Assembly: GCF_000717915.1 (NCBI RefSeq)
Contig: NZ_JOCX01000001.1
Span: 372,001-436,000 of the forward strand
Origin: Streptomyces sp. NRRL S-244
Lineage (GTDB): Bacteria > Actinomycetota > Actinomycetes > Streptomycetales > Streptomycetaceae
Reading direction: 5' to 3'
DNA length: 64,000 bases
Shown here: positions 35,260-45,894 of the stretch, piece by piece
Layout: every line of letters starts with the position of its first letter
Position numbering within the stretch: position 1 is the first letter of the stretch
The notes under the pieces: model-generated
Database searches by the model: none
The model's input: only the letters and a program-made list of their open reading frames with translations
What the model was told of the DNA's origin: nothing
Position numbers and translations under genes: made by a program

Positions 35260-36702
35260 TCAGCGCTTGCGCCGCCGCCCCCGGCCTCCGCGGACCGGCC
35301 CCGAGGCCGCCGCTCCGGCCGGGGATCCCGGCCGGTCGGCGGAGACCACCAGCGCGGCGAGCGCCGTGGTCACCGGGACCGAGGCCACCAGGCCGATCGA
35401 CCCGACGAGGGTCCGTACGATCTCCTCGGCGACCAGCTCGCTGTTGGCCACCGACCCCATGCTGCTGTTCGCGATCGAGAACAGCAGCAGCAGGGGCAGC
35501 GCCGCGCCCGCGTAGGCCAGGACCAGGGTGTTGACCACCGACGCGATGTGGTCGCGGCCGATCCGGATGGCCGCACGGTACAAGGAGCGGGACCCCATCG
35601 ACGGGTCGGCCTGGTGGAGTTCCCAGACCGCCGAGGTCTGGGTGACCGTCACGTCGTCCAGCACACCCAGGGATCCGATGATGATGCCCGCGAGCAACAG
35701 GCCGCTCATGTCGATCTCCGGGTAGAGCCCGTGGATCAGCCCGGTGTTGTCGTCGGTGTTGCCGCTGAGGAACGCCCAGTCGACGAACACCGAGCCCAGC
35801 AGCCCGATCAGCAGCAGCGAGACGAGCGTGCCCAGAACGGCGACGGAGGTACGTGCGCTCAGGCCGTGGCACATGTAGAGCGCGATGAGCATGATGGCGC
35901 TGGCCCCGACGACCGCGACGACCAGCGGGTTCGAGCCTTGCAGGATCGCCGGGAGGATGAAGAGGGTCAGCACGCCGAAGCTGACGACCAGCGCGATCAG
36001 CGCGAACAGGCCCCGCATCCGCCCGACGACGACCACCGCCACCGCGAAGATCGCGGCCAGTACCGCCAGGGGCAGCTTGCGGTTCACGTCGACCACGGAG
36101 TACTGGAGATCCCGCGGCGCGTCCGGCGCGTACGCGACGACCACCTCCTGGCCATCCTCCAACTGCCGTGGTGCGCCCGGCTGGACGATCTCGAAGAAGG
36201 TGCGGCCCTTGTCGGGTCCGGTGGTGACCTCGATGGTGGCCTTCTTGCACTCGCCGGTCTGCGCGGCCTTGGCCTCGCGCCCCTCGGGGGTGGAGACACT
36301 GCCGGTGGTCGGCACTTGCGAGGCGTTGACGGATTTGCAGTCGACCTGCTCGAGCGCGGTGACGACGCCCTGCTGGGTCTGCCGGTCGAAGCCCACCCCT
36401 GAGCGCTCGTGGGCGGGCGCGCCGCCCGGCCAGAGCACCACCATGCCGACGAAGACGGCGACGGCGAACGGGATCAGGACCGCCGCGATGACCTTGCGCA
36501 GGTGCTTCGAGACGGGGGCCGCCGGTCCGTGGCCGTGGGAATGACCGTGGGAGGGGCCCTGGGCCGGGCTCTGGTCATGCCCGTGGTCATGCCCGTGGCC
36601 CACGTGTGCATGGTCGCTGTGACCCGTGGGCTCGGTGGGCTGGCTGGGAGGCTGCGGCGAGGACGTCACCGGCAGATCATCGCAAGAGTTGAGGGGGCCC
36701 AC
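35260..36702 (-). CDS. YibE/F family membrane protein with His-rich N-terminus
   Basis: 480 residues. A cytoplasmic His-rich tail (residues ~28-60, repeats of HGHDH and HGHSHGHG) precedes the first helix (VIAAVLIPFAVAVFVGMVVL). An extracytoplasmic OB-like region is followed by about seven helices carrying GASAIMLIALYMCHGLSART and LLAGIIIGSLGVLDDVTVTQ, the YibE/F hallmark. Function unknown; the His-rich tail suggests metal binding. The first start is GTG at 36702; GTG at 36669 (VTSSPQPP) is an alternative. It converges on ssgA and is divergent from thiC. Confidence 0.86.
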   Translation of the reverse strand: MGPLNSCDDLPVTSSPQPPSQPTEPTGHSDHAHVGHGHDHGHDQSPAQGPSHGHSHGHGPAAPVSKHLRKVIAAVLIPFAVAVFVGMVVLWPGGAPAHERSGVGFDRQTQQGVVTALEQVDCKSVNASQVPTTGSVSTPEGREAKAAQTGECKKATIEVTTGPDKGRTFFEIVQPGAPRQLEDGQEVVVAYAPDAPRDLQYSVVDVNRKLPLAVLAAIFAVAVVVVGRMRGLFALIALVVSFGVLTLFILPAILQGSNPLVVAVVGASAIMLIALYMCHGLSARTSVAVLGTLVSLLLIGLLGSVFVDWAFLSGNTDDNTGLIHGLYPEIDMSGLLLAGIIIGSLGVLDDVTVTQTSAVWELHQADPSMGSRSLYRAAIRIGRDHIASVVNTLVLAYAGAALPLLLLFSIANSSMGSVANSELVAEEIVRTLVGSIGLVASVPVTTALAALVVSADRPGSPAGAAASGPVRGGRGRRRKR

Positions 36703-36751
36703 TGTTCAGCACGCCACAGATGACGCTAGCGTGGGGGCACCTTTGCACAAC

Positions 36752-38669
<1,918 letters not shown>

Positions 38670-38743
38670 CCCGACCGTGGCGGCCGGCGCTGTTCTGGGG
38701 AGGTTGAGGGGGCTTCCCAGGGCAGTGTCCCGGCGTGACGCGA

Positions 38744-38759
38744 TGTTTCACGTGAAACC
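38744..38759. other. parS (one mismatch) with an adjacent half-site
   Basis: TGTTTCACGTGAAACC differs from the consensus at the last base. Twenty bases downstream GGAACCACGTGAAACA (38764-38779) keeps a perfect right half but four mismatches in the left, a likely decayed second copy. Lies between the convergent thiC and membrane-protein genes. Confidence 0.9.
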
Positions 38760-38809
38760 ACGTGGAACCACGTGAAACAAGGACGGCCGGCCCACTGCGG
38801 GCCGCGGCG

Positions 38810-39631
38810 CTACTGCGTGCCGCCGTCCGGGCTGCTGAAGTCCGGGCTGGTGAAGTCCGGCGGGGTGTAGCCGGGGCGGGGGCCCTGTGAAGGGGACCCC
38901 GGGCTGGTGAAGTCGGGCCGGGTGTATCCCAGGTTGGGGATGCGCCCGGCCTTCGGCGTGTGCGGGGCCGGATACGCCGGCGCCGCGCTCGGATCGGCCA
39001 GAGCGTCCCGCAGGAACGGCAGGATGCCCCGTTCCAGCAGGGCATGCCGCCAGGCGTCGCGGGCCCGCGCGACCTCGTCGGGTATCGCGTCGCCCTCGTC
39101 CTCGGCCACCACCTCGGTCGCCCGGTTGCGGACGGCCGTCATCAGCAGCCCGATCACCGCGAACAGCAGCGAGACCACGGTCAGCGCGCCGAACAGCCAA
39201 CCCGCCGTCAGCATCGTGTCGGCGAAGGCCGGTTCGGGATCGACCGCCTTCAGTACGTAGCCCACGAGCAGGAAGATCAGCATGGCGGTGCCCGCCAGGA
39301 CCGGTGCCAGCACCGCGACCACGGCACTGATGCCCGCGCCGTCCTCGCCCTCGCCCTGCTGCCCGGCACCCTGGTCCCCGGCCGAACCGGGGGTGGACAG
39401 GGCCTCGTCGCGCCGTTCTCCGCGGAGTTTCACGTAGTGGTCGTACTCGGCCGCGGCCGCGGCCGTCAGCAGCGCGCTGGCCCCGATGGCCATCGTGCGC
39501 AGCTGTTCGGCGTTCAGGCGCTCGCCGAGGGCGGCGAGCTCGGGCCGTTCGTGCGCGGTGCGCAGCGCCTCGTCGAGGAGCCGATCGAACTCGGGTCGGT
39601 CTTCGGTCAGCAGGTGCGGAGCGCTGTTCAT
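38810..39631 (-). CDS. Membrane protein of unknown function
   Basis: 273 residues. An N-terminal helical region is followed by two transmembrane helices (VVAVLAPVLAGTAMLIFLLV, LTVVSLLFAVIGLLMTAV). The C-terminal ~40 residues repeat PDFTSP several times (GYTRPDFTSPG, GYTPPDFTSPDFSSPD), likely disordered. ATG at 39631 is preceded by GGGGGAT and gives MNSAPHLL; two codons upstream another ATG is possible. No function recognised. Confidence 0.78.
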   Translation of the reverse strand: MNSAPHLLTEDRPEFDRLLDEALRTAHERPELAALGERLNAEQLRTMAIGASALLTAAAAAEYDHYVKLRGERRDEALSTPGSAGDQGAGQQGEGEDGAGISAVVAVLAPVLAGTAMLIFLLVGYVLKAVDPEPAFADTMLTAGWLFGALTVVSLLFAVIGLLMTAVRNRATEVVAEDEGDAIPDEVARARDAWRHALLERGILPFLRDALADPSAAPAYPAPHTPKAGRIPNLGYTRPDFTSPGSPSQGPRPGYTPPDFTSPDFSSPDGGTQ

Positions 39632-39787
39632 GTGCATCCCCCGATGCTCCGTAGGGACCGGTTTGCCCGCGTAGACCCGGGCGCCGGCACAAACGGAGGA
39701 GAGCCTGCTACGGATAGGGCGATGGTAGAGCGCCCATGCCACGCCGTGACAGGGGCTTTCCTGAAATTACCCCCGTTCTGATAACCC

Positions 39788-40990
39788 TCAGTCGTTCAAC
39801 GGGAGTTGCACGACCAGCAGTTTGCCCGCCATCGTGACCCCGCCGTCCATGGCGATGGCGAGTCCCTCCGCGTACACGTGCGGGCCGTTCACGGCCTCCG
39901 GTCCGCGCGACTCGTCGCCGTCCTCGGTGCCCACCTCGCCCAGCAGGTACGGGATCGGGCTGTGCCCGTGCACGACGCGACCGCCGCCGTAGGTGTCGAG
40001 GAGCTCGCGTACGGCCTGGGGGCCGGTCTCCTCGTCGCGGAAGGCGAACCGCTTGGTGAACTTGCGGAACAGGTCCCAGGTGATGTCGGCGTCGTTGCGG
40101 TTGAGCAGCTCGTGGATGGTGTCGTTGACGTCCTCGATGGAGTCGCCGTAGTCGAGGTACGCGGTGGTGTCGGAGTGCAGCAGCAGGTGCCCGTCCTCCA
40201 GCACGGCCGCGTCCAGCCGCTGCATCCACTGCAGGTGCACGTCCTCCAGGCGCTCCATGTCGGTGCGCTGGCCGCCGTTGAGGAGCCAGGCGGCCTGGAA
40301 GGTGGCGGTGCCCGCGCCCGAGGCGACGGGGGTGTCGCCGAACCGCTTGGCGCCGATGAGCAGCAGCTCGTGGTTGCCCATGAGGGCCTTGCAGTAGCCG
40401 CCCGCGGCGGCGGCCTCGGCGGAGAGCCGCATGACGAGGTCGATGACGCCGATGCCGTCGGGGCCGCGGTCGGTGAAGTCGCCGAGGAACCAGAGGCGGG
40501 CGTTGCCGGCCGACCAGCGGCGGTCGGCGTCGATGAGGCCCTGGGCCTGGAGTTCGTGGACGAGCTCGTCCAGATAGCCGTGCACGTCGCCGACCACGTA
40601 GAGCGGGCCGGGGCCCGCGGCCGGGGTCTCCTGGGGAACGTACTGGACCTGAACGGTGTCGCCCGGTCCGCCGCGGCCGATGATCGGCAGATCGCGGTGG
40701 GTGGGGGTGTAGCCCTCGTCGGGATCGTCCCCGTCGGCCGGGGCCGGTCCGCCCGCGGCGGGGGCCTGGCCCATGGGCGGCTGCGGGGGTACGGAGGGCT
40801 GCGGGGGCACGGGCGGGTGCGGGGGCACCGGCGCTCCCTCCCCGTAGTACGCGGGGTACTCGCCGTACACCGGGGCCTCTTCGGGAAGCGCGCCGGGCAC
40901 TCCGTACGGGACGGGCTCGGTGACCGGAACTCGGAAGTCCCGCAGCGTCTCCGTCCGCATCGCGGGTCCCTGACCGGCCCCCTGAGTCAT
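39788..40990 (-). CDS. PPP-type metallophosphatase with Pro-rich N-terminal tail
   Basis: 400 residues. After ~130 residues of Pro/Tyr/Gly-rich tail, the PPP phosphatase motifs appear in order: GDVHGYLDEL, GDFTDRGPDG, GNHELLLI and the late VVHGHSPI. These bind two metal ions. The family includes bacterial Ser/Thr phosphatases and diadenosine tetraphosphatases. ATG at 40990 has GGAGGGG six bases upstream. Substrate not determined; the tail resembles protein-interaction tails of streptomycete signalling proteins. Confidence 0.87.
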   Translation of the reverse strand: MTQGAGQGPAMRTETLRDFRVPVTEPVPYGVPGALPEEAPVYGEYPAYYGEGAPVPPHPPVPPQPSVPPQPPMGQAPAAGGPAPADGDDPDEGYTPTHRDLPIIGRGGPGDTVQVQYVPQETPAAGPGPLYVVGDVHGYLDELVHELQAQGLIDADRRWSAGNARLWFLGDFTDRGPDGIGVIDLVMRLSAEAAAAGGYCKALMGNHELLLIGAKRFGDTPVASGAGTATFQAAWLLNGGQRTDMERLEDVHLQWMQRLDAAVLEDGHLLLHSDTTAYLDYGDSIEDVNDTIHELLNRNDADITWDLFRKFTKRFAFRDEETGPQAVRELLDTYGGGRVVHGHSPIPYLLGEVGTEDGDESRGPEAVNGPHVYAEGLAIAMDGGVTMAGKLLVVQLPLND

Positions 40991-41180
40991 CGACCCCTCC
41001 ACCACCGTCGCGCTGCCGTACACCTGCGGACCCTCCTGGCCTCCTGGGCGGAGGGTCCGTGATGTCGTGCGCCCATCATAGGAATGCGGCTCGCGCTCTG
41101 TGACGCACCAGGGGTGGTGAATCCTGGGCGGAACCAACAGTTCCTGCCGCTTTCTCCCGAAATGGGCGTTGCGGAAATCC

Positions 41181-41205
41181 CCGGCGGAGCCGTCTGCCCC
41201 GCCGG
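41181..41205 (-). terminator. Hairpin downstream of the LacI gene
   Basis: A perfect 7-bp stem CCGGCGG/CCGCCGG with an 11-nt loop, about 17 nt beyond the LacI-family stop. It lies in the 231-nt gap (40991-41221) that also must hold the phosphatase promoter. Confidence 0.6.
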
Positions 41206-41221
41206 TATCACGCTGCGGCGG

Positions 41222-42313
41222 TCAGTCCTTGGCCGGTGAACGGGGCGGGCTGACGGTCGTACGGGGCTGCCTGCGCTGCGAGGAGGTACGGATGATCAGC
41301 TCGGTCGGGACCACCTGTTCGACCGGCCGCCCGGTGTCGACCCCCTCGATGGCGTCGATCAGCAGCTGTACGACGGCGGTGCCGATGCGGCGCGGTTTGA
41401 GGGAGAGGGTGGTGATGGGCGGTTCGGTGTTGGCGTACACGGTGGACTCGCTGCAGCACACGAGCAGCAGGTCCTCGGGGACGCGCAGGCCGTAGCGCCG
41501 GGCGGCGGCGAGCAGATCGGTGCCGTTGGGGTCGAAGAGCCCGTAGACGGCGTCGGGCCGGTCGGGCCGGGCGAGCAGCCGGTCCGCGGCGACGGCGCCC
41601 GCGCACGGGTCGTGGGCGGGGTAGGACTCGTAGACGGGGTCCTGGCCGACGCGCTCGCACCAGTTGAGGTAGGCGGTGGTGGACAACCGGGTGTAGGTGT
41701 CCGTGGTGGTGCCGGTCAGCAGCCCGATCCGGCGGGCGCCGGCGGCGGCGAGGTGGTCGAGCAGGTTGAGTACGGCGGCCTCGTGGTCGTTGTCGACCCA
41801 GGCGGTGACGGGGAGGGAGCCGGCCGGGCGGCCGTCGGAGACGACGGGGAGGCCTTGGCGGACCAGTTCACTGACGACGGGATCGTGGTCGGAGGGGTCG
41901 ATGACGACGGTGCCGTCGAGGGCCACGTTGGACCACACGTCGTGTCGGGAGGTGGCGGGGAGGATGACGAGGGCGTAGCCGCGGGCGAGCGCGGCGGAGG
42001 TGGCCGCCCTGGCCATCTCGGCGAAGTACGCGAATTCGGTGAAGGTGAAAGGTTCATCCCCGTAGGTGGTCACGGTCAGGCCGATGAGGCCCGACTTGCC
42101 GGTACGGAGGGTGCGGGCCGCGGCGGAGGGGCGGTAGCCCAGCCGATCGGCGACCTCGCGAACGTGGCGGCGGGTGGCGTCCGGCAGCCGCCCCTTGCCA
42201 TTGAGCGCGTCGGAGACGGTCGTGATCGAGACGCCCGCCGCGGCGGCCACGTCCCTGATGCCGGCCCGGCCCTGTCGGCCGGCGGCCCGCCGGGTGGTCT
42301 CGGTCCGGCTCAC
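41222..42313 (-). CDS. LacI family transcriptional regulator
   Basis: 363 residues. The LacI helix-turn-helix reads IRDVAAAAGVSITTVSDALN with the hinge YRPSAAARTLRTGKSGLIGL, followed by a periplasmic-binding-like sugar domain (GLLTGTTTDTYTRLSTTAYL, YGLFDPNGTDLLAAARRYGL, LIIRTSSQRR at the end). The GTG at 42313 has GGAAG six bases upstream; an ATG at 42337 in the same frame lacks one. The target sugar system is not in the window; its operator may be one of the palindromes upstream. Confidence 0.9.
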   Translation of the reverse strand: MSRTETTRRAAGRQGRAGIRDVAAAAGVSITTVSDALNGKGRLPDATRRHVREVADRLGYRPSAAARTLRTGKSGLIGLTVTTYGDEPFTFTEFAYFAEMARAATSAALARGYALVILPATSRHDVWSNVALDGTVVIDPSDHDPVVSELVRQGLPVVSDGRPAGSLPVTAWVDNDHEAAVLNLLDHLAAAGARRIGLLTGTTTDTYTRLSTTAYLNWCERVGQDPVYESYPAHDPCAGAVAADRLLARPDRPDAVYGLFDPNGTDLLAAARRYGLRVPEDLLLVCCSESTVYANTEPPITTLSLKPRRIGTAVVQLLIDAIEGVDTGRPVEQVVPTELIIRTSSQRRQPRTTVSPPRSPAKD

Positions 42314-42699
42314 CTGATGCTTCCCTGCTGCTGTCATGGCGAGCCGATAGTAGGGCTCGGCGGGGTGGGTGGTCCGGGTGCATATGCACCGGTTGACAGG
42401 CACGATTCTGCATGGTTCGCCACCCCCAATGACCTTGGAAACGAAGGAATTTGAGCGCGGAGAGTGAGCGGGGCGTTTGTCGGCGGGTACGGGCATGCCA
42501 AAGCGGTGTGGTCTCGGGACGGTCTCAACTCACCTGTACGAGGGATGCGCGCCACGGCGTGGGCCACCGGCGTGCGCATATATGCGTGCGCTCCCCCGCA
42601 ATCCTGGCGCCGCCCATTTTCGGGAGAGCGGAATCCTCATAAGGTGAGCAGTATTGAGTCGACGGCGACGTCGTACGGGACGGTCGAGGAGGACCTGCG
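42314..42699. promoter_or_regulatory. Divergent region between LacI-family gene and hisC
   Basis: 386 nt without a convincing gene. It holds two perfect palindromes: GGTGCATATGCACC at 42377-42390 near the regulator start, and CGCATATATGCG at 42575-42586 within a longer GCGTGC-rich inverted repeat. Both are AT-centred, unlike typical CG-centred LacI operators. The hisC start region has GAGGAGG before GTG 42700. Confidence 0.5.
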
Positions 42700-43782
42700 G
42701 TGAGCGAGAAGAGCCCGAAGCTGCGCGCCGAGCTGGACGGCATTCCCACCTACAAGCCCGGGAAGCCCGCTGCCGCGGGCGGGCCCGTCGCGTACAAGCT
42801 GTCCTCGAACGAGAACCCGTACCCGCCGCTGTCCGGGGTGCTGGAGACCGCGGTCGCGGCGGCCGGACAGTTCAACCGCTACCCCGACATGGCCTGCACG
42901 GGCCTGGTGAACGAGCTCGCCGAGCGGTTCGGGGTGCCGGTCGAGCACATCGCCACCGGCACGGGCTCCGTGGGTGTGGCCCAGTCGCTGATCCAGTCGA
43001 CGGCCGGCCCGGGCGACGAGGTCATCTACGCCTGGCGGTCCTTCGAGGCCTACCCGATCATCACGCAGATCTCGGGTGCGACGTCCGTGCAGGTCCCGCT
43101 GACCGACGGGGACGTGCACGACCTCGACGCGATGTTCGACGCGATCACCGAGCGGACCCGGCTGATCTTCGTCTGCAACCCCAACAACCCCACCGGCACC
43201 GCGGTGCGCCGCGCCGAGCTGGAGCGGTTCCTGGACCGGGTGCCCTCGGACATCCTGGTGGTGCTGGACGAGGCGTACCGCGAGTTCGTCCGCGACACCG
43301 AGGTGCCGGACGGCATCGAGCTCTACCGCAGCCGCCCGAACGTGTGCGTGCTGCGTACGTTCTCCAAGGCGTACGGGCTGGCCGGCCTGCGCGTGGGCTT
43401 CGCGGTGGCGCACGAGCCGGTGGCGGCGGCCCTGCGCAAGACGGCGGTGCCGTTCGGCGTCAGCCAGCTCGCCCAGGACGCGGCGGTCGCCTCGCTGCGC
43501 GCCGAGGACGAGCTGATGGGCCGGGTCGGGGCGCTGGTGGGCGAGCGTGCCCGGGTCCACAAGACGCTGCTCGGCCAGGGCTGGACCGTGGTGCCGGACA
43601 CGCAGGCGAACTTCGTGTGGATGCGGCTGGGGGAGCGGACCGCCGAGTTCGCGGCGGCCTGCGAGAAGGCCGGCGTGGTGGTCCGGCCCTTCGCGGGCGA
43701 GGGCCTGCGGGTCACGATCGGTGAGCCCGAGGCGAACGACATCTTCCTGCACACGGCGGAGGCCTTCTTCAAGGAGATGTAG
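42700..43782 (+). CDS. hisC: HisC-type aminotransferase (histidinol-phosphate or aromatic)
   Basis: 360 residues, PLP fold type [18 protein letters not shown] near the N-terminus, [16 protein letters not shown] strand ([17 protein letters not shown]), and the PLP lysine in [18 protein letters not shown] start with GAGGAGG at good spacing. Streptomycetes have another hisC in the histidine operon, so this stand-alone copy may instead serve phenylalanine or tyrosine transamination, like mycobacterial Pat (inference). Confidence 0.87.
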   Translation: MSEKSPKLRAELDGIPTYKPGKPAAAGGPVAYKLSSNENPYPPLSGVLETAVAAAGQFNRYPDMACTGLVNELAERFGVPVEHIATGTGSVGVAQSLIQSTAGPGDEVIYAWRSFEAYPIITQISGATSVQVPLTDGDVHDLDAMFDAITERTRLIFVCNPNNPTGTAVRRAELERFLDRVPSDILVVLDEAYREFVRDTEVPDGIELYRSRPNVCVLRTFSKAYGLAGLRVGFAVAHEPVAAALRKTAVPFGVSQLAQDAAVASLRAEDELMGRVGALVGERARVHKTLLGQGWTVVPDTQANFVWMRLGERTAEFAAACEKAGVVVRPFAGEGLRVTIGEPEANDIFLHTAEAFFKEM

Positions 43783-43811
43783 CCCTCGGGGACTGCGCGA
43801 GCTCTGAGCGG

Positions 43812-44189
43812 CTACGCGAGTTCCACGCGGATCGGGTCGCCGTCGCGGACGGTGGACAGCAGGCGGGGGTCGCCCTCGAACGAGCCGAGCACATTGCACG
43901 GGCTCGCCAGGCGGCTCTCGCCTCCGCGCGAGATGGGCGTGGGGCCGTAGGGCAGCGCGAGTGCGTCGCCCTCGGTCCAGAACGCGACCGTGCCCGGGTC
44001 GACGACCTGCCGGGCGTCGTGTTCCAGCGCCACGGAGACGCCGGTGTCGAAGTAGACCTCCTCGCCCCAGGTGTTGGCGGAGGCGGAGATCGGAAGGGCC
44101 TCGGCCAGCGCCTTGCTGGTCGGGGTCTCGTCAAGGGTTGCCGTGAGCTGGCCCGCTGGCCAGGAGATGCGAATCCTCATGAGCCGCAT
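43812..44189 (-). CDS. Cyclophilin-fold protein (DUF369/DUF3830-like)
   Basis: 125 residues. RIRISWPAGQLTATLDETPT, ALPISASANTWGEEVYFDTG, and WTEGDALALPYGPTPIS are the conserved blocks of the TM1367-like cyclophilin-fold family. Catalytic residues of true peptidyl-prolyl isomerases are not evident; function unknown. Start ATG at 44189 lies inside a 21-bp palindrome; a second in-frame ATG is at 44180. A TACATT -10-like sequence overlaps the palindrome, so the transcript is probably leaderless or nearly so. Convergent with hisC. Confidence 0.8.
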   Translation of the reverse strand: MRLMRIRISWPAGQLTATLDETPTSKALAEALPISASANTWGEEVYFDTGVSVALEHDARQVVDPGTVAFWTEGDALALPYGPTPISRGGESRLASPCNVLGSFEGDPRLLSTVRDGDPIRVELA

Positions 44190-44207
44190 TCAACAATCTG
44201 TTGAATG
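44187..44207. promoter_or_regulatory. Perfect 21-bp palindrome at the start of the cyclophilin-fold gene
   Basis: Arms CATTCAACA and TGTTGAATG around ATC. It covers the start codon and overlaps the TACATT -10-like sequence on the minus strand, the geometry of a repressor operator. The arms resemble operators of GntR or TetR-type repressors; no matching regulator is adjacent. Confidence 0.7.
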
Positions 44208-44268
44208 TATTGGCTAGGGGGGACCCCGCCTGAAACGCGTCGAAGCCGGTACGACATAATGCTTGTGA

Positions 44269-44286
44269 ATGTGAACGCGTTCACAA
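44269..44286. promoter_or_regulatory. Rex operator (ROP) of the cyd operon
   Basis: ATGTGAACGCGTTCACAA matches the Rex consensus TTGTGAANNNNTTCACAA except the first base, and a further TTGTGAA half-site lies directly upstream at 44263-44269. Rex in S. coelicolor represses cydABCD and is released by a high NADH/NAD+ ratio. The site is about 85 nt before the cydA start. Confidence 0.93.
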
Positions 44287-44370
44287 GCGTGTCCTGCTTC
44301 GTCCCGTATTGGGTGGGGCACGCCAGGCAAACTGCGGCAGTGACCACGGCGCACCGAAGGAGACGACGAC

Positions 44371-45876
44371 GTGGACGTAGCTTTGGCGCCAGAGACGTTG
44401 GCGCGCTGGCAGTTCGGCATCACCACCGTCTACCACTTCCTCTTCGTCCCGCTGACGATCTCGCTCGCCGCGCTCACGGCAGGCCTTCAGACCGCCTGGG
44501 TGCGTTCGGGGAAGGAGAAGTACCTCAGGGCCACGAAGTTCTGGGGCAAGCTTTTCTTGATCAATATCGCCATGGGTGTCGTCACGGGCATCGTGCAGGA
44601 GTTCCAGTTCGGCATGAACTGGTCCGACTACTCGCGCTTCGTCGGTGACATCTTCGGGGCGCCACTGGCCTTCGAGGCGCTCATCGCCTTCTTCTTCGAG
44701 TCGACCTTCATCGGCCTGTGGATCTTCGGCTGGGACAAGCTGCCGAAGAAGATCCACCTGGCTTGCATCTGGATGGTCTCGATCGGCACCATCCTCTCCG
44801 CGTACTTCATCCTCGCGGCCAATTCCTGGATGCAGCACCCGGTCGGCTACCGGATCAACGAGGAGCGGGGCCGGGCCGAGCTCACCGACTTCTGGCTGGT
44901 CCTCACGCAGAACACCGCGCTGACCCAGTTCTTCCACACCATCACGGCGGCCTTCCTGGTCGGCGGCGCTTTCATGGTCGGCATCTCCGCCTTCCACCTG
45001 GCCCGCAAGAAGCACATCCCCGTGATGCGGACCTCGCTGCGGCTCGGCCTGATCACGCTGATCATCGCCGGCATGGGCACCGCCATCAGCGGTGACCTGC
45101 TCGGCAAGGTGATGTTCAAGCAGCAGCCGATGAAGATGGCCGCCGCGGAGGCGCTCTGGGACGGCGAGGCGCCCGCGCCCTTCTCCGTCTTCGCCTACGG
45201 AGACGTCGAAAAGGGCCACAACAAGGTCGCGATAGAGATCCCGGGCCTGCTGTCCTTCCTGGCCAATGACGACTTCACCTCCTTCGTCCCCGGCATCAAC
45301 GACGTCAACAAGGCCGAACAGGAGAAGTTCGGGCCCGGCGACTACCGGCCCAACATCCCGGTCGCCTACTGGGGCTTCCGCTGGATGATCGGCTTCGGCA
45401 TGGCCTCCCTCGGCGTCGGCGTGCTGGGGCTCTGGCTCACCCGGAAGAAGTTCATGCTGCCTCCGGGGCTGCGCACCGGCGAGGACGAGGTCCCGCACCT
45501 GGTCCTCTTCAAGAAGGCGCTGAGCCCCCGGTTCGCCACCTGGTACTGGATCGTCGCCCTCTGGACCATGGGCTTCCCGCTCATCGCCAACTCCTGGGGC
45601 TGGATCTTCACCGAGATGGGCCGCCAGCCCTGGGTGGTCTACGGAGTCCTGCGCACCCGCGACGCGGTCTCGCCGCACGTGTCCCAGGGCGAGGTGCTCA
45701 CCTCGATGATCGGCTTCACGCTCCTGTACGCCGTGCTCGCGGTGATCGAAGTCCGGCTGCTGGTGAAGTACGTGAAGCTCGGTCCGCCCGAGCTGACGGA
45801 AGCCGACCTGAACCCGCCCACCAAGATCGGCGGGGACGACAAGAATCCCGACCGGCCGATGGCCTTCTCGTACTGA
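44371..45876 (+). CDS. cydA: Cytochrome bd ubiquinol/menaquinol oxidase subunit I
   Basis: 501 residues with nine transmembrane helices. LARWQFGITTVYHFLFVPLT carries the haem-ligand His near the N-terminus; GEAPAPFSVFAYGD and the following stretch form the quinol-binding loop; RWMIGFGMASLGVGVLGLWL follows with the haem b558 ligand region. It reduces O2 with menaquinol at high affinity. GTG start with AAGGAG nine bases upstream. First gene of cydA-cydB-cydDC under the Rex operator. Confidence 0.97.
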   Translation: MDVALAPETLARWQFGITTVYHFLFVPLTISLAALTAGLQTAWVRSGKEKYLRATKFWGKLFLINIAMGVVTGIVQEFQFGMNWSDYSRFVGDIFGAPLAFEALIAFFFESTFIGLWIFGWDKLPKKIHLACIWMVSIGTILSAYFILAANSWMQHPVGYRINEERGRAELTDFWLVLTQNTALTQFFHTITAAFLVGGAFMVGISAFHLARKKHIPVMRTSLRLGLITLIIAGMGTAISGDLLGKVMFKQQPMKMAAAEALWDGEAPAPFSVFAYGDVEKGHNKVAIEIPGLLSFLANDDFTSFVPGINDVNKAEQEKFGPGDYRPNIPVAYWGFRWMIGFGMASLGVGVLGLWLTRKKFMLPPGLRTGEDEVPHLVLFKKALSPRFATWYWIVALWTMGFPLIANSWGWIFTEMGRQPWVVYGVLRTRDAVSPHVSQGEVLTSMIGFTLLYAVLAVIEVRLLVKYVKLGPPELTEADLNPPTKIGGDDKNPDRPMAFSY

Positions 45877-45894
45877 GGCTGAGGGGACCGCACC

